DNA from: Sinomonas sp. ASV322
GTDB lineage: Bacteria > Actinomycetota > Actinomycetes > Actinomycetales > Micrococcaceae
DNA: 64,000 nt
NCBI RefSeq assembly: GCF_030908245.1
Contig: NZ_JAVFJJ010000005.1
Span: forward strand, 186,001-250,000
Direction: 5' to 3'
Shown here: positions 16,983 to 26,784 of the stretch, one piece after another
Layout of the letters: the number at the start of each line of letters is the position of its first letter
Numbering within the stretch: the stretch's first letter is position 1
Notes under the pieces: model-generated
Database searches by the model: none
The model's input: only the letters and a program-made list of their open reading frames with translations
Told to the model about the DNA's origin: nothing
Program-made: the position numbers and the translations under genes

Positions 16983-17537
16983 ATGAGGGGTATAGTCAAA
17001 TCGGTCTCGGCAATCATTGTCTCGTTAGGCCTTCTGACGATTTCGGCACCAAGTACGTTTGCGTCCGAGACAGACTCCTACGGCGATTCGCTCCGCGACG
17101 CGAATCAACTGATCTCGGATCTCAACCGACCGCAGTCTGTCCACGAGAAGGCGGCATCTCAGTCCGGAAGAGGTTCCGCGACCAAGTCGGTCCAGACCGC
17201 TTCGATGTACGCAGTCGGTTATGGACGCGCGACTCTCATGACCGCCGGGACTGTCGACTGGGCGCTCTTCTCGGAAATGAACGTCGATTTCTCTTTCGAC
17301 TGGACAAGAGTTATTGATAGTTCAGGGTGGCAGCGAGTGGGAGCAGCCGGCTTCAACACTGTCCAGGCGCTGGGCATTAGTCGCACTTATACAGATGGCT
17401 GGAAGCACAGCTGGCGGGCCCAAACCGACATGGGCGTCGGGGTTCCCACTCCGTGGGGCTACTGGAATGTAGCCCACCAGACGCTGACCCAGTTCGCAGA
17501 CGTGTACGGTGACGGCGCCTGGAACGCGTGGCGATAA
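16983..17537 (+). CDS. Secreted Trp-rich protein of unknown family
   Basis: 184 residues from ATG 16983, which has GGGGGG four bases upstream. Residues 1-27 form a signal peptide (RGIVKSVSAIIVSLGLLTISA, cut after FA-S). The mature part starts acidic and Gln/Ser-rich, then from about residue 75 becomes an aromatic domain with nine tryptophans and no cysteine, ending GDGAWNAWR. The gene is AT-richer than its neighbours. An ABC ATPase, a membrane protein and a small membrane protein follow. This is the layout of bacteriocin or toxin loci with export/immunity genes, but the protein matches no bacteriocin family I know. Confidence 0.75.
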   Translation: MRGIVKSVSAIIVSLGLLTISAPSTFASETDSYGDSLRDANQLISDLNRPQSVHEKAASQSGRGSATKSVQTASMYAVGYGRATLMTAGTVDWALFSEMNVDFSFDWTRVIDSSGWQRVGAAGFNTVQALGISRTYTDGWKHSWRAQTDMGVGVPTPWGYWNVAHQTLTQFADVYGDGAWNAWR

Positions 17538-17611
17538 GAAGTCATTCTAGTTGCGCTGGAGGATCTGACCATTTGCGGGCCCTCCAGCGCCCCGACTCAC
17601 GAGGTTTGATC

Positions 17612-18286
17612 ATGCTCGAAGCAAAGGATATGACCATCGCGATTTCTGGGAAGCGCCTCATAGAAGACGCTTCCTTTTCGTTTCCAACTGTCGGCACGAG
17701 CTTGATCCTGGGGGCCAACGGGGCTGGCAAATCAACGCTCTTCAGGTGTCTTGCAGGCCTTCAGAGGTTTGATGGCCAGATATCCTGGAACGGTGAGCAG
17801 CCCGACGGACGGGTCTTCGTGGCGTTTGAAGACCCACCGTTACACAAGAATCTCACGGGCTATCAAAACCTTTGCGCCTCGCTCGACATGAGAATGCGCG
17901 ATGTTATCAGCAATCCCAGCACAACAATGTTTTCCTCGCACGAGGTCCTGAGCAAAAGGGCTCGAAAGCTCTCCTTCGGGCAGCAGAAGAGGGTCTCGCT
18001 CACTACCGCCTTCATGACGTCCGCGCCATGTCTCATCTTGGACGAACCTACGGTAGGACTCGACTATGCGAGCCTGAAGGGGCTTTCAAGGGCTATCGTC
18101 GAGGCGGCAAAGTCTCGCAGCGTCGTCATGAGTGGACATCAACTGGATTTCTTTGAAGGGCTGGCCGATCGAGTGTTCCTCATAAAGGATCGCCGCGTGA
18201 TCGATATGACCAGCGAATGGAATACTGAACACCGCGGAGGGTTGGATCACTTCTATGCGAAGCATCCTTCGTTCGGCCAGAACTGA
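17612..18286 (+). CDS. ABC transporter ATP-binding protein
   Basis: 224 residues from ATG 17612 with GAGG upstream. Walker A is GANGAGKST, the signature is LSFGQQKR, Walker B is LILDEP and the switch histidine is in VMSGHQLD. The helical domain is short, as in exporters of the ABC-2 type or in immunity ATPases. It overlaps the next gene by 32 bases. Its low GC content matches the rest of the island. Confidence 0.9.
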   Translation: MLEAKDMTIAISGKRLIEDASFSFPTVGTSLILGANGAGKSTLFRCLAGLQRFDGQISWNGEQPDGRVFVAFEDPPLHKNLTGYQNLCASLDMRMRDVISNPSTTMFSSHEVLSKRARKLSFGQQKRVSLTTAFMTSAPCLILDEPTVGLDYASLKGLSRAIVEAAKSRSVVMSGHQLDFFEGLADRVFLIKDRRVIDMTSEWNTEHRGGLDHFYAKHPSFGQN

Positions 18287-19208
18287 ACTCCGCTACCAAC
18301 TTTGGGGACGAGGCATGACGGCTCTATCGGTCGCCGTCTTCATTAGCGGCTGCCTAGGCCTTCTTGGCGCCACTGCCAACGTTTCCGCGCGAATTGAACG
18401 CTTCCTCGTCACAAGGGACCAGACAGAACGGGTCGGGCTAACACTCCAGGCAGCCATGTCAGCCCCTGTCAATATCGTCCGCGAGGGGCCGCAGAGCTTC
18501 ATCGACAATCCCCTGAGGTACGACTACGAGGCCGCCTTCAATGCCCTTCGCGCACTGGAGCCTCAGTTTGCCGTGGGGTCGAGTCTCGAGATGGCTACAT
18601 TTATCTTCTTCCCAATGATCTTCTTCATCTACGGATGTTCACTCGCTGTGGCCGACCTTAGACACGGACTATTGAAGCAGCGATTCGAACTCGAGAATCC
18701 CAGAGCAGTGTTTATAGGGAAGATGACGATATCAGTGGTGCTCCCCTCTGTGTCCATACTTTTGGCTACGGCAATCCTATCGGGACTGGCGATGCTGATT
18801 CGAGCATTCGTTGAGTCTGGCGGCCCGGAAACCTTCCCATACGCCGTTACATATTCACCAACGGCATCGAATCCTGTCATGCAAGTCGCATTCTCGGCGT
18901 TGGTGGCCGTCTTCTTTTGCCTGATTGGGCTCTTCGTCGGGGCCGCATCCCGAATGCTGCTAGTTCCGTCTTTGGCGTGCATCCTCGTTCTCATGATGGT
19001 TCCCTTTGCGGGCGGGGGCGATCCAAGGAATCTTATGGCGACAATTGGGAGAGGTGTTTTCAACTACTGGTCAGGTTTCAATCCGAACCTTCCCCTTCCA
19101 GCCGATTCGTGGCTGCTATGGACGCCCACTGTAGTGATGATGTCGGCGCTTGGAGCGGGTTCGTTCATGGTCTGGCTCCTCCGGTCAAAGTCTGTGAAGG
19201 TCGGATAA
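18255..19208 (+). CDS. ABC-2 type membrane subunit
   Basis: 317 residues. One hydrophobic segment (MTALSVAVFISGCLGLLG) is followed by a loop of about 70 residues outside the membrane, then about five more segments, ending KSVKVG. This is the layout of single-protein ABC-2 permeases. With the ATPase it should form an exporter or an immunity pump for the secreted protein upstream. Sequence family not recognised further. Confidence 0.75.
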   Translation: MRSILRSARTELRYQLWGRGMTALSVAVFISGCLGLLGATANVSARIERFLVTRDQTERVGLTLQAAMSAPVNIVREGPQSFIDNPLRYDYEAAFNALRALEPQFAVGSSLEMATFIFFPMIFFIYGCSLAVADLRHGLLKQRFELENPRAVFIGKMTISVVLPSVSILLATAILSGLAMLIRAFVESGGPETFPYAVTYSPTASNPVMQVAFSALVAVFFCLIGLFVGAASRMLLVPSLACILVLMMVPFAGGGDPRNLMATIGRGVFNYWSGFNPNLPLPADSWLLWTPTVVMMSALGAGSFMVWLLRSKSVKVG

Positions 19209-19442
19209 ATGAGCCTGCGCGATGCGAAGACTCCGACTACGTGGGGCGGACGCACTATTCTGTACTTTGCCCACGTAGCCGTCCTCTGGGGTGTGCTGTG
19301 GATTCTCTGGGGCGTCGGTTTCGCAATATATGCCCCCTGGAGCGGGGTAGGGCTGCTTGGGTGCGCTGTGACGCCGCTATACGTGTTCTGGTTCCCGCGG
19401 TGCTATTGGTTCCGCCTCGGCGAACTACCGGCCGACCGGTAG
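19209..19442 (+). CDS. Small membrane protein, 77 residues
   Basis: Starts directly after the stop of the ABC membrane gene (TAAATG). It holds two hydrophobic segments rich in Trp and Gly (FAHVAVLWGVLWILWGVGFAI and LLGCAVTPLYVFWF). Tight spacing makes it part of the same operon; a partner or immunity role is possible. No family recognised. Confidence 0.65.
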   Translation: MSLRDAKTPTTWGGRTILYFAHVAVLWGVLWILWGVGFAIYAPWSGVGLLGCAVTPLYVFWFPRCYWFRLGELPADR

Positions 19443-19489
19443 TCTCCCCGCCCCTTCACTCCCGCCCCGCACCATGGCAGGGTGGCGCC

Positions 19490-22153
19490 ATGGCAGCGAA
19501 ACGCGAGCGCGTGACCGTTGAGGGCCGCCAGCTGAGCCTCTCCAATTTGGACAAGGTGCTCTATCCGGAGGCGGGGGTCACGAAGGCGGACGTCCTCGAC
19601 TACCTCCGCACGGTAGGCCCCGCGATGATCCCGGCGATCCGCGACCGCCCCGCGACCCGCAAGCGGTGGGTCCACGGCGTCGGCACGAAGGACGAGCCGG
19701 GCGAGGTGTTCTTCCAGAAGAACCTCGACGTCGCGACCCCGAAATGGGTCAAGCGCGTCACCCTCGAACACCGGCACTCCACGAACACGTACCCGATCGT
19801 CAACGACCTCGCGACCCTCGTATGGCTCGGCCAGATCGCATCACTCGAGGTCCACGTGCCGCAATGGCGCGTCGATGAGAAAGGCCGCATGCTCCATCCG
19901 GACCGTCTGGTCCTCGACCTCGACCCAGGACCGGGCGCGGGTCTGCCCGAATGCGTCGAGGTGGCCCACCTCGTCAAACCGATCCTCGACCACATGGGCC
20001 TGGTCTCCGTACCCGTCACGAGCGGGAGCAAAGGCATCCACCTCTACGCGAAGCTCGACATGAGGCAGTCCTGGGAGCAGGTTTCCTCCGTGGCCCACGA
20101 GCTCGCGCGCTCGCTCGCCGCCGACCATCCCGACCTCGTCGTGAGCGACCAGAAGAAGACGCTCCGTGAGGGCCGGGTGCTCGTGGACTGGAGCCAGAAC
20201 AGTGGGCAGAAGACCACGATCGCGCCGTATTCGCTCCGCGGACGGCTCCAGCCCATGGTGGCCGCGCCGCGGACGTGGGAGGAGATCGGCTCCCCCGATC
20301 TAGCACACGTGCGCTATGACGAAATGCCGGCCCGGCTCGAGAGATACGGCAACCTGTTCGCGCCCGTGCTGCCCGAAGGCGTCGCTCTCGCCTTCGGAGC
20401 CGAGGACGCAGGAGACGACGACGGGAGGCCCCCGCCGTCGTCGTCCGCTCCCGGCGGCCGCGCCCACGGCGAGCCGGACCGCCTCACCGTCTACCGATCC
20501 AAGCGCGACGCCGCCGCGACGCCCGAGCCCGTTCCCGCAGAAGCACCTGTGCCAGGCGAAGGGAACGCATTCGTCATCCACGAGCACCACGCGCGCCGCC
20601 TGCACTGGGACCTGCGGCTCGAGCACGAGGGCGTGCTCGCCTCGTTCGCGCTGCCCAGGGGCGTGCCGACCGATCCGGGACGCAACCACCTCGCCGTGCA
20701 CACGGAAGACCACCCCATCGAGTACCTCACGTTCTCCGGCACGATTCCCAAGGGCGAATACGGCGCCGGCGAGATGTTCGTGTGGGACACGGGCACGTAC
20801 GAACTCGAAAAGTGGCGCGAGGACAAGGAGATCATCGTCATCCTCACGGGGAAGCCGGGCGGCGGGCTTGCGAGCATCGAAAGCGGCAAGCCAATGCGCC
20901 TCGCGCTTATCCGGACCGAGGGCGGGCTCGGTGGCGACAAGGACAACTGGCTCATCCACCTCATGAAGGACCAGGCCAAGGGACACTGGCGGCGGGGCGC
21001 GCGCCGAGACGGCGACGCCGCGGAAGCCGCAACAAACGACGGCGGCGTCACGCCTTCCGATGCGCCGTCACCTCCGCAGGGTGCCGGCGATGCGACGCCA
21101 CCCGCACGCGGTGGAGGTGACGGCGCAACAGGAGGGAACAGCGCGACGGGTCGCGGGGCGTCGGGAGGCGGGGCGTCGGGAGGCGGGGCGTCGGGAGGCG
21201 GCGCCCCGCCGTCGGCCATGCTCGCCCAGATCGGCACGCCGGGCCTCATCCGCGGGGACAAGTGGGCCCTTGAGATGAAGTGGGATGGCGTGCGCGCGAT
21301 CGTCGACGCGCGCGGGCCGCTCAAGCTTATCAGCCGGCGCGGTCTCGACACGACCGCGACGTACCCCGAGCTCGCCGAACTCGCCGAGCTCGGACCCGCC
21401 ATCCTCGACGGCGAGATCATCGCGACGGATTCCAGCGGGCGGCCGTCTTTCGCGCGACTCCAGCAGCGCATGGGCCTGACGGACCCGACCGACGTCGCAG
21501 CGGCGCGCCGGGAAGTGCCCGTGCGGATCGTCCTGTTCGACCTCCTCGAATTCGAAGGCCACGACCTTACCTCCCGCCCATTCAGCGAGCGCCGCAGGGC
21601 GCTCGAGCTCCTGGCCGAGGGCGGCCTCCCCCAGAACGTCCAGCTCTCCCCCGTGTTCGACGACGACGTGGAACACGTCCTCGCTGCGTCCGCCGAGCAC
21701 GGCATGGAGGGGATCATGGCGAAGCGGCTGTCGTCCCGGTACGAGCCCGGGAGGCGATCGGGCGCATGGCTCAAGATCAAGCACGAGCGCACGCAGGAAG
21801 TCGTCGTGGGCGGCTGGCGCACCGGGAAGGGCGGGCGCGAGGGCACGATCGGCTCGCTCCTCGTGGGCATCCCGGACGACGACGGCGGGCTCCGTTACGC
21901 GGGCCGCGTCGGCAGCGGATTCTCGGACCGCGACCTCAAGGACATCGTCGCGAGGCTCGGCCCGCTTGCGAGAGAGGCGTCGCCGTTCGCCGACGTCCCC
22001 CGCGAGGACACCGTCGACGCGCATTGGGTCGCGCCCGAGCTCGTCGGCGAGGTGCGCTACGGCGAGTGGACCCCGGACCACCGGCTGCGGCACCCGGTGT
22101 GGAAGGGGTGGCGGCCCGACAAGGGACCGGGAGACGTGGTCTTCGAGGGCTGA
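19490..22153 (+). CDS. ligD: ATP-dependent DNA ligase D (POL-PE-LIG)
   Basis: 887 residues with the actinobacterial domain order. The polymerase/primase domain (about 10-300) has catalytic D143 and D145 in LDLDPG; the 3'-phosphoesterase (about 358-500) has the HEHHARRLHWDLRLEH metal cluster; the ligase domain has nucleophile K597 in EMKWDG. The enzyme fills and seals broken ends held by Ku. The linker between phosphoesterase and ligase (about 503-577) is long, Gly/Ala/Pro-rich and built from a DNA palindrome and a 15-bp tandem repeat. A nearer ATG at 19474 is out of frame. Confidence 0.95.
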   Translation: MAAKRERVTVEGRQLSLSNLDKVLYPEAGVTKADVLDYLRTVGPAMIPAIRDRPATRKRWVHGVGTKDEPGEVFFQKNLDVATPKWVKRVTLEHRHSTNTYPIVNDLATLVWLGQIASLEVHVPQWRVDEKGRMLHPDRLVLDLDPGPGAGLPECVEVAHLVKPILDHMGLVSVPVTSGSKGIHLYAKLDMRQSWEQVSSVAHELARSLAADHPDLVVSDQKKTLREGRVLVDWSQNSGQKTTIAPYSLRGRLQPMVAAPRTWEEIGSPDLAHVRYDEMPARLERYGNLFAPVLPEGVALAFGAEDAGDDDGRPPPSSSAPGGRAHGEPDRLTVYRSKRDAAATPEPVPAEAPVPGEGNAFVIHEHHARRLHWDLRLEHEGVLASFALPRGVPTDPGRNHLAVHTEDHPIEYLTFSGTIPKGEYGAGEMFVWDTGTYELEKWREDKEIIVILTGKPGGGLASIESGKPMRLALIRTEGGLGGDKDNWLIHLMKDQAKGHWRRGARRDGDAAEAATNDGGVTPSDAPSPPQGAGDATPPARGGGDGATGGNSATGRGASGGGASGGGASGGGAPPSAMLAQIGTPGLIRGDKWALEMKWDGVRAIVDARGPLKLISRRGLDTTATYPELAELAELGPAILDGEIIATDSSGRPSFARLQQRMGLTDPTDVAAARREVPVRIVLFDLLEFEGHDLTSRPFSERRRALELLAEGGLPQNVQLSPVFDDDVEHVLAASAEHGMEGIMAKRLSSRYEPGRRSGAWLKIKHERTQEVVVGGWRTGKGGREGTIGSLLVGIPDDDGGLRYAGRVGSGFSDRDLKDIVARLGPLAREASPFADVPREDTVDAHWVAPELVGEVRYGEWTPDHRLRHPVWKGWRPDKGPGDVVFEG
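21061..21128. repeat. Palindromic element inside the ligD linker
   Basis: Arms TGCGCCGTCACCTCCGC (21061-21077) and its near complement GCGGTGGAGGTGACGGCGCA (21109-21128) face each other across about 31 bp, all in frame. The arm core matches the TTGCGCCGTCA palindromes in gene gaps at 2128 and 35842, so a mobile or spreading palindrome seems to have been accepted as linker. Confidence 0.8.
21156..21200. repeat. 15-bp tandem repeat in ligD, three copies
   Basis: Three exact copies of GGGCGTCGGGAGGCG, giving a repeated GGASG-type linker just before the ligase domain. Copy number may vary between strains without changing the frame. Confidence 0.9.
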
Positions 22154-22157
22154 TGCG

Positions 22158-22436
22158 CCGTCCAGGGGTCACCACCCGCGGGTCCCCAACAGTCCAGGGG
22201 TCACCTCACGCGGGTCCCCCACCATCCAGGGGTCACCACCCGCGGGTCCCCCACCATCCAGGGGTCACCACCCGCGGGTCCCCCACCATCCAGGGGTCAC
22301 CACCCGCGGGTCCCCCACCGTCCAGGGGTCACCTCCCGCGGGTCCCCCACCCACCGGACGTGACCCCCAAACCACCCCCCACCCACCGGAGGTGACCCCC
22401 AAACCACCCCACACCCACCGGAGGTGACCCCCAAAC
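22158..22436. repeat. Hairpin array A: six forward and three inverted 32-bp units
   Basis: Directly after the ligD stop, six copies of a 32-bp unit (core GGGGTCACCACCCGCGGGT, preceded by CCA or GTCCA) are followed by three inverted copies (ACCCACCGGAGGTGACCCCC) at the same period. Any forward copy can pair with any inverted copy. The array ends just before the pxpA promoter. It is not CRISPR: there are no unique spacers. Confidence 0.95.
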
Positions 22437-22442
22437 GGGGAA

Positions 22443-22476
22443 GATTGTTGAACAATCCTCCAACTTGAGGCATGCT
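22443..22476 (+). promoter_or_regulatory. pxpA promoter with palindromic operator
   Basis: The palindrome GATTGTTGAACAATC (22443-22457) overlaps a TTGAAC -35 (22448-22453); CATGCT 17 bp on (22471-22476) serves as -10. The same half-sites recur before the DUF969 gene at 28022-28056, pointing to one regulator, most simply the GntR protein at 26891. Confidence 0.65.
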
Positions 22477-22511
22477 GGATGCATCACAGCATCCTGAGAC
22501 GGAGGTCACTC

Positions 22512-23297
22512 GTGGCAAGCATCGACCGCCTAGGCATCGACCGCTTAGGAATCGACCTAAACAGCGACGTCGGCGAGTCGTTCGGCAACTGGACGTTCGG
22601 CGACGACGCGGCGATCTTCGCGAGCGTCTCGAGCGCGAACGTCGCGTGCGGTTTCCACGCGGGCGATCCGAGCGGCATCCGTGCGACGTGCCGTGCCGCG
22701 GCCGCGGCGGGCGTCACCGTCGGCGCGCATCCTGGCTACCGCGACCTCGCGGGATTCGGGCGCCGCTTCATGGACGTCGCCCCGAACGAGCTGACCGACG
22801 ACGTCGTCTACCAGATCGGCGCGCTCCGCGGCCTCGCGCAGGCGGCAGGCACCGAGGTCCGCTACGTCAAGCCGCACGGCGCCCTCTACAACACGATCGT
22901 GCACCACGCCGAGCAGGCCAAGGCCGTTGCCCGCGCCGTCGCGGAGGTCGACCCCGCGCTCCCGATCCTCGTGCTGCCCAACTCCGAGATCGAGCGCGCT
23001 GCCCGCGCCGCCGGCCTCCGCACGGTCGCGGAGGCGTTCGCGGACCGCGCCTACAGCCCCGACGGGACGCTTGTCTCCCGACGCGAGCCCGGCTCGGTGC
23101 TCCACGACCTCGACGCGATCGTCGAGCACGTGCTTCGCCTGCTCGACGGGGAGGTCCGCGCGATCGACGGGAGCGTCGTCCCGATCGCGGCGGAGAGCAT
23201 CTGCGTCCACGGCGACACCGCGGGAGCTGTCGCGATGGCGGCGCGCATCCGCGAGGCCATCACGGCCGCGGGCGTCCCGATCGCGAGCTTCGTATGA
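22512..23297 (+). CDS. pxpA: 5-oxoprolinase subunit PxpA (LamB/YcsF family)
   Basis: 261 residues from GTG 22512, which has GGAGG six bases before it; an upstream ATG at 22479 would lie on the promoter. [39 protein letters not shown] and [10 protein letters not shown] are all LamB/YcsF signatures. PxpA works with PxpB and PxpC to open 5-oxoproline to glutamate using ATP. A 15-bp duplication makes IDRLG appear twice at the N-terminus. It overlaps the next gene in an ATGA junction. Confidence 0.93.
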   Translation: MASIDRLGIDRLGIDLNSDVGESFGNWTFGDDAAIFASVSSANVACGFHAGDPSGIRATCRAAAAAGVTVGAHPGYRDLAGFGRRFMDVAPNELTDDVVYQIGALRGLAQAAGTEVRYVKPHGALYNTIVHHAEQAKAVARAVAEVDPALPILVLPNSEIERAARAAGLRTVAEAFADRAYSPDGTLVSRREPGSVLHDLDAIVEHVLRLLDGEVRAIDGSVVPIAAESICVHGDTAGAVAMAARIREAITAAGVPIASFV

Positions 23298-25021
23298 GGA
23301 CGGCACCGAACCGGGACGCCACCGCGGAAGGCCGCGAGGCGGTCGTCGGCATCCGCCCGTCCGGCGAGCGCGCGATCCTCATCGAGCTCGCCTCCCCGGG
23401 CGCCGTCCTGAGCCTCGCCCGCGAGCTCGACGCCGCTCCGCCGCCCGGCGTCGTCGACGTCGTCGCCGCGGCCACCACCGTCCTTGTGGCCGCGGACTCC
23501 CCGGCTTCGCTGCCCGGGATCGTCCGCCGCGTGCGCGAGCTGGGCGGGGCATCCGCGGCGCCCCGAGCCGGCAAGCTCGTCGTCATCGAGACGGTGTACG
23601 ACGGCGCTGACCTCGACGAGGTCGCGCGGCTCGCGGGGCTGAGCCGCGAGGGTGTCGTCGCCGCGCATGCGGGGCAGGTCTGGAGCGCGGCGTTCATCGG
23701 CTTCGCGCCGGGCTTCGCGTATCTCACGGGCGACGGCGCGCTCGACGTCCCGCGGCGCACCTCGCCACGGACGGCGGTTCCAGCGGGCTCAGTGGGCCTC
23801 GCGGGGACGTACTCGGCCGTGTACCCAAGCCAATCGCCCGGCGGCTGGCAGCTCATCGGCCGCACCTCGGCGCCCATGTGGGACCTCGGACGGGACGACC
23901 CCGCGCTCATCCACCCGGGCGACGAGGTGCGCTTCGAGCCGGTTCGCGCACGCGCCGAGCTCACCCAGCCCGGGCCCGCGGCGCGGACGCACGCGGAGGG
24001 GGCCGCGCCGTCGTCGTCCGATGTTTCCACGGCGGGCCTCGTCATCGAGCCGGGGCTCCGCGCAGGGGGCCTCGTCGTCGTCGCGCCGGGCCTCCAGACC
24101 ACGGTCCAGGACCTCGGCCGCCCCGGCCTCGCCGCGCTCGGGGTGAGCGCCGCGGGGGCCATGGACCGCGACTCGCTCCGGAGCGCGAACCGCGCCGTGG
24201 GCAACTCCCCCGACGCGGCGGGCCTCGAGGTCCTGTTCGGCGGCCTCGCCCTGCGCGCGGCGGGGGATCAGGTGCTCGCGGTCACCGGCGCGCGGGCCGT
24301 CCTGAGTGTCACGACCGACGACGGCGCCGCCCCCTCGCGCTCCGAGCGGCACCCCGCGCTCGGCGAGCCGTTCGCGCTCCTCGGGGGCGAGACGCTCCGG
24401 CTCGGCACGCCGTCCGCCGGGCTTCGCAGCTATGTCGCGGTGCGGGGCGGACTGGATGTTCCGCCGGTGCTTGGGAGTCGCTCGACGGACACGCTCGCCG
24501 GGATCGGGCCTGAGCCGCTCACAGCCGGGGACCTGCTCGAGGTGCTGCGGCCCCGGGGCGCCCACGTCGTCGGTCTGCCCGAGACTCCCCCGCCTCTGCC
24601 CGAGGGCGTGACCGCGCTGCGCGTCGTGCCGGGGCCGCGCCAGGACTGGTTCACCGAGGACGCCGCGCGCGGCTTCTTCGACGCCGAGTGGACCGTGACC
24701 CCGCAGTCCAACCGCGTGGGACTGCGCCTGGCCGGATCGGCCCTCGCGTGGAACCGCTCGGACGAGCTCAAGAGCGAGGGGACCGTGCGCGGCTCGATCC
24801 AGGTCCCGCCCAACGGCCAGCCGGTTCTTTTCCTCGCCGACCACCCCGTGACGGGCGGCTATCCCGTGATCGGCGTCGTCGTCGAGGCCGACCTCGACCT
24901 CGCGGGCCAGCTCCCGCCCGGCGCGCGCGTCCGGTTCGCCGCCGTCGCCCCCATCCATGCCCCCCTCCGCCCAACCCACGCTCTCCCGCCCCACCCACCC
25001 TTAGGAACCCCCCGTGCGTAA
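23294..25021 (+). CDS. pxpBC: Fused 5-oxoprolinase subunits PxpB and PxpC
   Basis: 575 residues. Residues 1 to about 230 are PxpB (KipI-like: [38 protein letters not shown]) and about 255-560 are PxpC (KipA-like: [58 protein letters not shown]). The halves are homologous to the carboxyltransferase part of urea carboxylase. The joining linker holds a PSSSD-type insert and PxpC contains a TTDDGAAPS insert. The stop overlaps the next start by 8 bases. Confidence 0.93.
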   Translation: MRTAPNRDATAEGREAVVGIRPSGERAILIELASPGAVLSLARELDAAPPPGVVDVVAAATTVLVAADSPASLPGIVRRVRELGGASAAPRAGKLVVIETVYDGADLDEVARLAGLSREGVVAAHAGQVWSAAFIGFAPGFAYLTGDGALDVPRRTSPRTAVPAGSVGLAGTYSAVYPSQSPGGWQLIGRTSAPMWDLGRDDPALIHPGDEVRFEPVRARAELTQPGPAARTHAEGAAPSSSDVSTAGLVIEPGLRAGGLVVVAPGLQTTVQDLGRPGLAALGVSAAGAMDRDSLRSANRAVGNSPDAAGLEVLFGGLALRAAGDQVLAVTGARAVLSVTTDDGAAPSRSERHPALGEPFALLGGETLRLGTPSAGLRSYVAVRGGLDVPPVLGSRSTDTLAGIGPEPLTAGDLLEVLRPRGAHVVGLPETPPPLPEGVTALRVVPGPRQDWFTEDAARGFFDAEWTVTPQSNRVGLRLAGSALAWNRSDELKSEGTVRGSIQVPPNGQPVLFLADHPVTGGYPVIGVVVEADLDLAGQLPPGARVRFAAVAPIHAPLRPTHALPPHPPLGTPRA

Positions 25022-26774
25022 AGTCCTCATCGCCAACCGCGGCGAGATCGCCGTCCGCGTGGCCCGAGCCTGCGACGACGCGGGCCTCGCGAGCGTCGCC
25101 GTCTACGCGGACCAGGACGCCGACGCCGTCCACGTCGCCGCGTGCACCGAGGCGTACGCGCTCGGCGGGACGTCCCCCGCGGAGACCTACCTCAACGTGG
25201 CCAAGATCCTCGAGGCCGCGGCCCGCTCGGGCGCGGACGCCGTCCATCCCGGCTACGGCTTCCTGTCCGAGAACGCGGACTTCGCCCAGGCCGTCCTCGA
25301 CGCGGGGCTCGCGTGGATCGGGCCCTCGCCCGAGACCATCCGCATGCTCGGGGACAAGGTGAGCGCCCGGGCCGTCGCCGTGCGCGCCGGCGCCCCGCTC
25401 GCGCCCGGCAGCGACGGGCCGGTCGCGAGCGCCGAAGAGGTCCGGGAGTTCGCGCGAGCGCACGGACTGCCGGTGGCCATCAAGGCCGCGTTCGGCGGCG
25501 GCGGGCGCGGGCTCAAGGTCGCCCGCACGATGGGCGAGATCGAGGAGAGCTTCGATTCCGCCGTGCGCGAGTCGCGCGCAGCGTTCGGGCGCGAAGAGTG
25601 CTTCGTCGAGAAGTTCCTCGATAAGCCGCGGCACGTCGAGGCCCAGGTCCTCGCGGACACGCACGGGAACGTCATCGTCGTCGGAACGCGCGACTGCTCC
25701 CTCCAGCGCCGCCACCAGAAGCTCGTCGAGGAGGCGCCCGCGCCGTTCCTCACCGACGGGCAGCGGGCCCGCATCCACGAATCCGCCAGGGCGATCTGCC
25801 GCGAGGCCGGCTACGTGGGCGCCGGCACGGTCGAGTACCTCCTCGACCGCACCGGGACACTGAGCTTCCTCGAGGTCAACACTCGCCTCCAGGTCGAGCA
25901 CCCCATCACCGAGGAGACCTCGGGCATCGACCTCGTCGCCGCGCAGCTCGCGATCGCGGCCGGCGCCCCCGTGCCCGTGCTCGAGGACCCCGAGCCGCGC
26001 GGGCACGCGATCGAGTTCCGCATCAACGCCGAGGATCCCGGCCGCGGCTTCCTGCCCTCACCCGGAACCGTGACGCGCTTTGCCGCGCCCACGGGGCCGG
26101 GGATCCGCGTGGACTCGGGGGTCCGCGACGGCTCTACCGTGCCGGGGCAGTTCGACTCGCTCCTCGCCAAGCTCGTCGTGTGGGGCGCCGACCGCCAGCA
26201 GGCCCTCCGCCGCGCTCGCCGGGCCCTGCGCGAGTTCGAGATCCACGGCCTCGCGACCGTCCTGCCGTTCCACCGCGCCGTCGTCGAGAGCCCCGCCTTC
26301 ACCGCCGAGGGCGAGCTCAGCGTCTACACGACGTGGATCGAGTCCGAGTTCGCGTCCGAGCTCGCCGCGAACCCGGAGTTCAGCCCCGCCGCGGCCGACA
26401 GCGGCAGGCGCACGTTCGCCGTCGACATCGACGGCAAGCGCGTCACGCTGGGCGTCCCGGAAGCGCTGTTCGCGGGCCTCGCGCTCGTCACGCCCGGCTC
26501 GCCCCGCGTGGCCCGAGCGGACGACGACGGCGCCTCCGTGAGTGCCACGGCTGCCGCGCCGGCGGCGGCGCTCACGGCGGACATGGGCGGGACGATCGTC
26601 AAATGGCTCGCCGACCCGGGCGACGCCGTCGAGGCGGGCGACGCCGTCGTCGTCCTCGAAGCCATGAAGATGGAGACGACCGTCCGGGCCCACCGCGCAG
26701 GACGCCTCGGCGAGCATGCCGCGGCGGCGGGCAACGCCGTCGCCCCCGGTGCCGTGCTCACGACCATCTCGTAA
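25014..26774 (+). CDS. Biotin carboxylase with C-terminal biotin carrier domain
   Basis: 586 residues from GTG 25014. The ATP-grasp biotin carboxylase part starts [17 protein letters not shown], with [26 protein letters not shown] and [15 protein letters not shown] intact. A BCCP domain at the end carries LEAMKMETT with biotinyl-lysine K552. A linker with [16 protein letters not shown] joins them. No classical carboxyltransferase gene is nearby; its likely partner is the PxpB-PxpC fusion encoded immediately upstream and overlapping it. Confidence 0.93.
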   Translation: MRKVLIANRGEIAVRVARACDDAGLASVAVYADQDADAVHVAACTEAYALGGTSPAETYLNVAKILEAAARSGADAVHPGYGFLSENADFAQAVLDAGLAWIGPSPETIRMLGDKVSARAVAVRAGAPLAPGSDGPVASAEEVREFARAHGLPVAIKAAFGGGGRGLKVARTMGEIEESFDSAVRESRAAFGREECFVEKFLDKPRHVEAQVLADTHGNVIVVGTRDCSLQRRHQKLVEEAPAPFLTDGQRARIHESARAICREAGYVGAGTVEYLLDRTGTLSFLEVNTRLQVEHPITEETSGIDLVAAQLAIAAGAPVPVLEDPEPRGHAIEFRINAEDPGRGFLPSPGTVTRFAAPTGPGIRVDSGVRDGSTVPGQFDSLLAKLVVWGADRQQALRRARRALREFEIHGLATVLPFHRAVVESPAFTAEGELSVYTTWIESEFASELAANPEFSPAAADSGRRTFAVDIDGKRVTLGVPEALFAGLALVTPGSPRVARADDDGASVSATAAAPAAALTADMGGTIVKWLADPGDAVEAGDAVVVLEAMKMETTVRAHRAGRLGEHAAAAGNAVAPGAVLTTIS

Positions 26775-26784
26775 CCGTCCCATC

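Noticed and set aside
19474-19489. ATG at 19474 as ligD start
   Set aside because: Out of frame with LigD; the ATG at 19490 gives the family N-terminus.
22158-22436. CRISPR-like array
   Set aside because: Units are contiguous with near-identical spacers and turn into inverted copies; no cas genes in the window.
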